Source: Haematomicrobium sanguinis DSM 21259 (GTDB lineage: Bacteria; Actinomycetota; Actinomycetes; Actinomycetales; Micrococcaceae). Taken from it: 64,000 bases of DNA. Below the pieces are notes generated by a model. The model was not told the DNA's origin. It searched no databases and saw nothing but the letters and a program-made list of their open reading frames with translations. Below, piece after piece: positions 60,978-64,000 of the stretch; the stretch's first letter is position 1, and every line of letters begins with the position of its first letter. The stretch lies in the NCBI RefSeq assembly GCF_000688395.1, contig NZ_JIAG01000002.1:62001-126000 (forward strand), given 5' to 3'. A program made the translations under genes and the position numbers.

Positions 60978-62027
60978 GTGGGCAAGCGTGCCTTAATCAC
61001 TGGAATCACCGGGCAGGACGGCTCTTATTTAGCGGAGTTGCTGCTGGGCAAGGGATACGAAGTTCACGGCCTGATTCGCAGGGCTTCAACGTTTAATACG
61101 GAGCGGATAGAACATCTTTATCAGGATCCGCATGATGAAGACGCGCGGTTGTTTTTGCATTACGGAGATTTGAGCGACGGGGCGCGGCTCGTAACGCTAC
61201 TGTCCAAGATCGCCCCGGACGAGGTCTACAACCTCGCCGCGCAGTCGCATGTGCGCGTGTCCTTTGACGAACCCGAGCACACCGGAGATACCACCGGCAT
61301 CGGTTCGATGCGCATGTTGGAGGCGGTTCGCTTGACCGGGCTGGACTGCCGTTTTTACCAAGCGTCCTCCTCGGAAATGTTCGGTGCCACGCCGCCGCCG
61401 CAAAATGAAGACACCCCGTTCTATCCGCGCTCACCGTATGGTGCCGCCAAGGTGTACTCCTACTGGGTAACCCGCAACTATCGCGAAGCGTACGGCATGT
61501 ACGCGGTCAACGGCATCCTGTTCAATCACGAGTCGCCGCGCCGGGGACCGACCTTTGTGACGCGCAAAATCACTCGGGCGGTTGCTGCCATTGCCGCGGG
61601 CAAACAAGACAAACTCTTCTTAGGCAACCTGGACGCTGTGCGTGACTGGGGATACGCGCCCGAATACGTGGAAGGCATGTGGCGCATGTTGCAGGCCGAG
61701 GAACCCGACGATTATGTCTTGGCTACCGGAACCGGCTGCTCGGTCGAGGACTTTGTGGATTATTCGTTCTCGCATGTGGGACTGAATTGGCGCGACCATG
61801 TGGAGTTCGATGAGCGCTACTTGCGCCCAACCGAGGTGGATGCTCTCATTGGAGACGCTGGCAAAGCCCGGGAAAAGCTGGGCTGGAAAGCGGAAGTCGA
61901 CTCAAAGCAGCTCGCGGAAATCATGGTCAGCGCGGATATCGACGCGTTGGAATGCGCGGGTACCCCGTGGATTGATCAGCCGCAACTCGTCGATTGGCCA
62001 CGTGTGGCCGCCCGGGTTGTGGCATGA
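60978..62027 (+). CDS. gmd: GDP-mannose 4,6-dehydratase
   Basis: Converts GDP-D-mannose to GDP-4-keto-6-deoxy-D-mannose. The 349-residue short-chain dehydrogenase-type enzyme has [19 protein letters not shown] (about 5-23) for [24 protein letters not shown] is GMD-specific, the catalytic [15 protein letters not shown] and [13 protein letters not shown] supply Ser/Thr, Glu and the YxxxK pair, and [19 protein letters not shown] follows. The GTG at 60978 has GGGGGAT 3 nt upstream; the earlier open frame has no similarity. It overlaps fcl by 4 nt, so the pair makes GDP-L-fucose. Confidence 0.95.
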   Translation: MGKRALITGITGQDGSYLAELLLGKGYEVHGLIRRASTFNTERIEHLYQDPHDEDARLFLHYGDLSDGARLVTLLSKIAPDEVYNLAAQSHVRVSFDEPEHTGDTTGIGSMRMLEAVRLTGLDCRFYQASSSEMFGATPPPQNEDTPFYPRSPYGAAKVYSYWVTRNYREAYGMYAVNGILFNHESPRRGPTFVTRKITRAVAAIAAGKQDKLFLGNLDAVRDWGYAPEYVEGMWRMLQAEEPDDYVLATGTGCSVEDFVDYSFSHVGLNWRDHVEFDERYLRPTEVDALIGDAGKAREKLGWKAEVDSKQLAEIMVSADIDALECAGTPWIDQPQLVDWPRVAARVVA

Positions 62028-63010
62028 GTTCTGCGGAGAGTGCGACCGGCGTGAAGGACATCGACCTGGATCTTGACTCCCCCATCTACATTGCCGGCCA
62101 TAAGGGCATGGTGGGTTCGGCGATTTGGCGGGATCTGGAAGCGCGCGGAGCTTCGCGCCTGGTCGGTGCGTCCTCGGCTGAGTTGGACTTGCGCGATCGG
62201 CAGACGGTGTTCGATTTTGTTGCTCAGCACCGACCCGAGGTCGTGGTGCTTGCGGCCGCGCGCGTTGGAGGGATCCTGGCGAATGATACCTACCCGGTCG
62301 ACTTCATCTCCGAAAACTTACAGATTCAAACGAACGTGATGGATGCGGCGCTCGAACACGAGGTGCCGCGGCTGCTTTTCCTCGGATCGTCCTGCATTTA
62401 TCCCCGCGAGTCGCCGCAGCCGATCCGCGAGGACTACCTTTTGACGGGCAAGCTCGAGTCCACCAATGACGCCTACGCCATAGCCAAGATTGCCGGAATT
62501 ATTCAGGTGCAATCGGTGCGTAAACAGTACGGTCTGCCATGGATTTCTGCGATGCCGACCAACCTGTATGGGCCCGGCGACAATTTTTCGCCGGATGGCT
62601 CACATGTGTTGCCGGGCATGATCCGCCGTTACGATGATGCGGTCGCCTCCGGTGCCGACTCGGTCACGAACTGGGGATCGGGGACGCCGCGCCGCGAGCT
62701 CATGCACGTCGAGGACATGGCAGCGGCTTGCGTGCATCTCTTAGAAAATTACGACGGCGTTTCTCACGTCAATGTGGGTACCGGTCAGGACCTGAGCATC
62801 AAAGAATTGGCCGATGCCGTTGCCACGGCTACCGGATTTGAGGGCGAAACCGCGTGGGACACCAGCAAACCCGACGGCACCCCGCTGAAACGCTTGGACA
62901 CCACGCTGTTGCAGTCTCTGGGTTTTACCCCGCGCGTCGATATCCGCGAGGGCGTGCAGGAAACGGTCCAGTGGTATCGAACGCACACCGAAACTTTGCG
63001 ATCTAAATAG
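62024..63010 (+). CDS. fcl: GDP-L-fucose synthase (epimerase/reductase)
   Basis: Epimerises and reduces the product of Gmd to GDP-L-fucose. The 328-residue protein has [20 protein letters not shown] (about 19-38) with the NADP loop, [23 protein letters not shown] (core [15 protein letters not shown]), [18 protein letters not shown] with the catalytic Ser, and [20 protein letters not shown] with Yxxx[13 protein letters not shown] completes the substrate site. ATG at 62024 overlaps the gmd stop (ATGA). The GDP-fucose presumably feeds a surface polysaccharide or glycoprotein locus to the right. Confidence 0.95.
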   Translation: MSSAESATGVKDIDLDLDSPIYIAGHKGMVGSAIWRDLEARGASRLVGASSAELDLRDRQTVFDFVAQHRPEVVVLAAARVGGILANDTYPVDFISENLQIQTNVMDAALEHEVPRLLFLGSSCIYPRESPQPIREDYLLTGKLESTNDAYAIAKIAGIIQVQSVRKQYGLPWISAMPTNLYGPGDNFSPDGSHVLPGMIRRYDDAVASGADSVTNWGSGTPRRELMHVEDMAAACVHLLENYDGVSHVNVGTGQDLSIKELADAVATATGFEGETAWDTSKPDGTPLKRLDTTLLQSLGFTPRVDIREGVQETVQWYRTHTETLRSK

Positions 63011-63018
63011 GTATCCTC

Positions 63019-64000
63019 ATGTCGCAGCGGTCCCGGATGGTGCGAGTTATGGCTGGAGCCCTGCTCGTAGCACTGGTGCCGCTTGTTACATCGGGTTCGG
63101 CGCCCTTGCTGGACTTCAGCGCTATTCCGGTAACCAGTCGAGGCGATTCAGAAGGGGAAGCAGGAGCTCTGCTCGCCCCGTCCGCCGGCGGGGTCCCCGA
63201 ACCGCCTTTTGGCCCGCGACCGGTGTGCGGAACGTCCCTGGTTGTCGGCGCATCCTCTCCCCCGGCACGTGCAGTGCGAGTACCGGCAGGAGACAACAGC
63301 AAGGTTGATTTGTCCCGTAGCAACACTGTTTATTGGTTTGCACCCGGGACGCACACCGTCTCTGGCCGCGCATTCTTCGCCGAGGCCGGTACTAATAGCA
63401 GCTATCTGGGTGCCCCAGGGGCCATTCTTGATGGCAAGAACCGTGTTTCCTTCGCGTTCGTGGGCGGCTCGTCGGGCGCGCGGGTGCAACACCTGACGAT
63501 TCGAAATTTTGGGGTGGAGGGCGGAAACAAGAACGTGGCGGCGGTCAATCGAGACGGCGGTGATGGCTGGATAGTGCGTGGCAACACCATCACGCAGAAC
63601 GCGGGTGCGGGTGTGCGCGCCGGAAGCAACAGCGTCACCGCCGACAATTGTTTGAGCGACAACGGCCAACTTGGGCTGATGAGCTATGACGGGGATGCGG
63701 GAGTCTTTAATATCAGCGTCACCGGGAACGAGATTGCGGGGAACAACCGCGACGACTGGTCTCGACGAGAGCCGGGATGCGGGTGCGCGGCTGGAGCGAA
63801 GTTCTGGAATACCGAAAACGCAAAAGTCGAGGGTAATTACGTCCATTCCAACCGCGCAACCGGACTGTGGGCCGATACCAACAATCGCGGATTCCGCTTT
63901 GCCAACAATTACATCAGCGACAATGACTCCTTCGGCATCATGTATGAAATCTCCTACAATGCCCAGATAGTCGACAACGTCCTAGTAAGAAATGGGCTCG
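63019..64000 (+). CDS. Secreted right-handed beta-helix protein, N-terminal part (runs off the right edge)
   Basis: An open frame from ATG 63019 to the window end (at least 327 residues) with no stop, 8 nt after fcl and with AGG upstream. A signal peptide (basic MSQRSRMVR, then VMAGALLVALVPLVTSGSA) is followed by a Pro/Gly-rich part with a Cys near 75. A long series of parallel beta-helix turns follows, rich in Asn/Gly: VSGRAFFAEAG, VQHLTIRNFGVEGG, WIVRGNTITQNAG, ISVTGNEIAGNN, AKVEGNYVHSNRA, FRFANNYISDND. The protein resembles carbohydrate-binding or -cleaving beta-helix/NosD-like proteins, which fits a position beside nucleotide-sugar genes. Its catalytic class cannot be seen. Confidence 0.8.
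   Translation, partial: MSQRSRMVRVMAGALLVALVPLVTSGSAPLLDFSAIPVTSRGDSEGEAGALLAPSAGGVPEPPFGPRPVCGTSLVVGASSPPARAVRVPAGDNSKVDLSRSNTVYWFAPGTHTVSGRAFFAEAGTNSSYLGAPGAILDGKNRVSFAFVGGSSGARVQHLTIRNFGVEGGNKNVAAVNRDGGDGWIVRGNTITQNAGAGVRAGSNSVTADNCLSDNGQLGLMSYDGDAGVFNISVTGNEIAGNNRDDWSRREPGCGCAAGAKFWNTENAKVEGNYVHSNRATGLWADTNNRGFRFANNYISDNDSFGIMYEISYNAQIVDNVLVRNGL

Noticed and set aside
1-64000. CRISPR arrays, insertion sequences, prophage genes, tRNA or rRNA genes
   Set aside because: No regularly spaced repeats, transposase or integrase motifs, or cloverleaf/rRNA core sequences were seen on either strand.

Overview
The window reads as a piece of an actinobacterial chromosome of moderately high G+C. The evidence is a complete actinobacterial-type division and cell-wall (dcw) cluster, an FtsZ very close to the Micrococcaceae/Arthrobacter type and ending in DVPDFLK, a class II DAHP synthase, a PASTA Ser/Thr kinase, a GarA/OdhI-type FHA protein, DUF3040 and an Rv2175c-type protein. 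A Micrococcales host is my inference; the genus cannot be settled from sequence reading alone. I saw no tRNA, rRNA, CRISPR array or insertion sequence.

Region 1 (1-17.5 kb, all minus strand) runs from DUF3040 and mraZ through rsmH, an ftsL-like gene, ftsI, murE, murF, mraY, murD, ftsW, murG, murC, ftsQ and ftsZ to pgeF and a truncated yggS. Most junctions overlap by 4 nt. Two promoter regions are visible: one before mraZ with four 10-nt-spaced MraZ boxes, and one before ftsZ full of inverted repeats that could be the target of the FtsR-type MerR protein encoded at 41.6 kb.

Region 2 (17.6-31.3 kb) holds dinB and a lipoprotein, then a block that matches the mycobacterial pknL neighbourhood: polyprenyl diphosphate synthase, Rv2175c-type DNA-binding protein, LysM transglycosylase, PASTA kinase, aroG and plsC. 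An alpha/beta hydrolase, a small membrane protein, a ROK glucokinase and a FadD15-type acyl-CoA ligase follow.

Region 3 (31.4-45.3 kb) has a MinD-like ATPase with a long disordered N-terminus, pyruvate carboxylase and gcvP. A block matching Rv1826-Rv1832 follows (gcvH, garA, ftsR, bifunctional nuclease, second MerR regulator), then a membrane protein and a RarD-type transporter. The kinase of region 2 and its probable substrate families (Rv2175c type, GarA type) therefore sit within about 20 kb of each other.

Region 4 (45.4-64 kb) is accessory. It contains glutaminase-STAS, a BCCT transporter, a MocR regulator and EamA permease whose start codons overlap back to back, an MFS-MarR operon, a 3-hydroxybenzoate 4-monooxygenase-like gene with a divergent IclR regulator, and a two-gene HTH/nucleotidyltransferase module. 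After these come a copper operon (CopB ATPase, DUF6153, DUF305) and the start of a surface-sugar locus (gmd, fcl and a truncated secreted beta-helix protein).

The best candidate for an undescribed system is the HTH/nucleotidyltransferase pair at 56.1-57.5 kb. It has a self-contained leaderless promoter inside a perfect palindrome and resembles an AbiE-type toxin-antitoxin or phage-defence module, with an unusual regulator. A second unexplained signal is an 18-nt sequence encoding [N/H]DGDAS that recurs in frame in disordered parts of four unrelated proteins.
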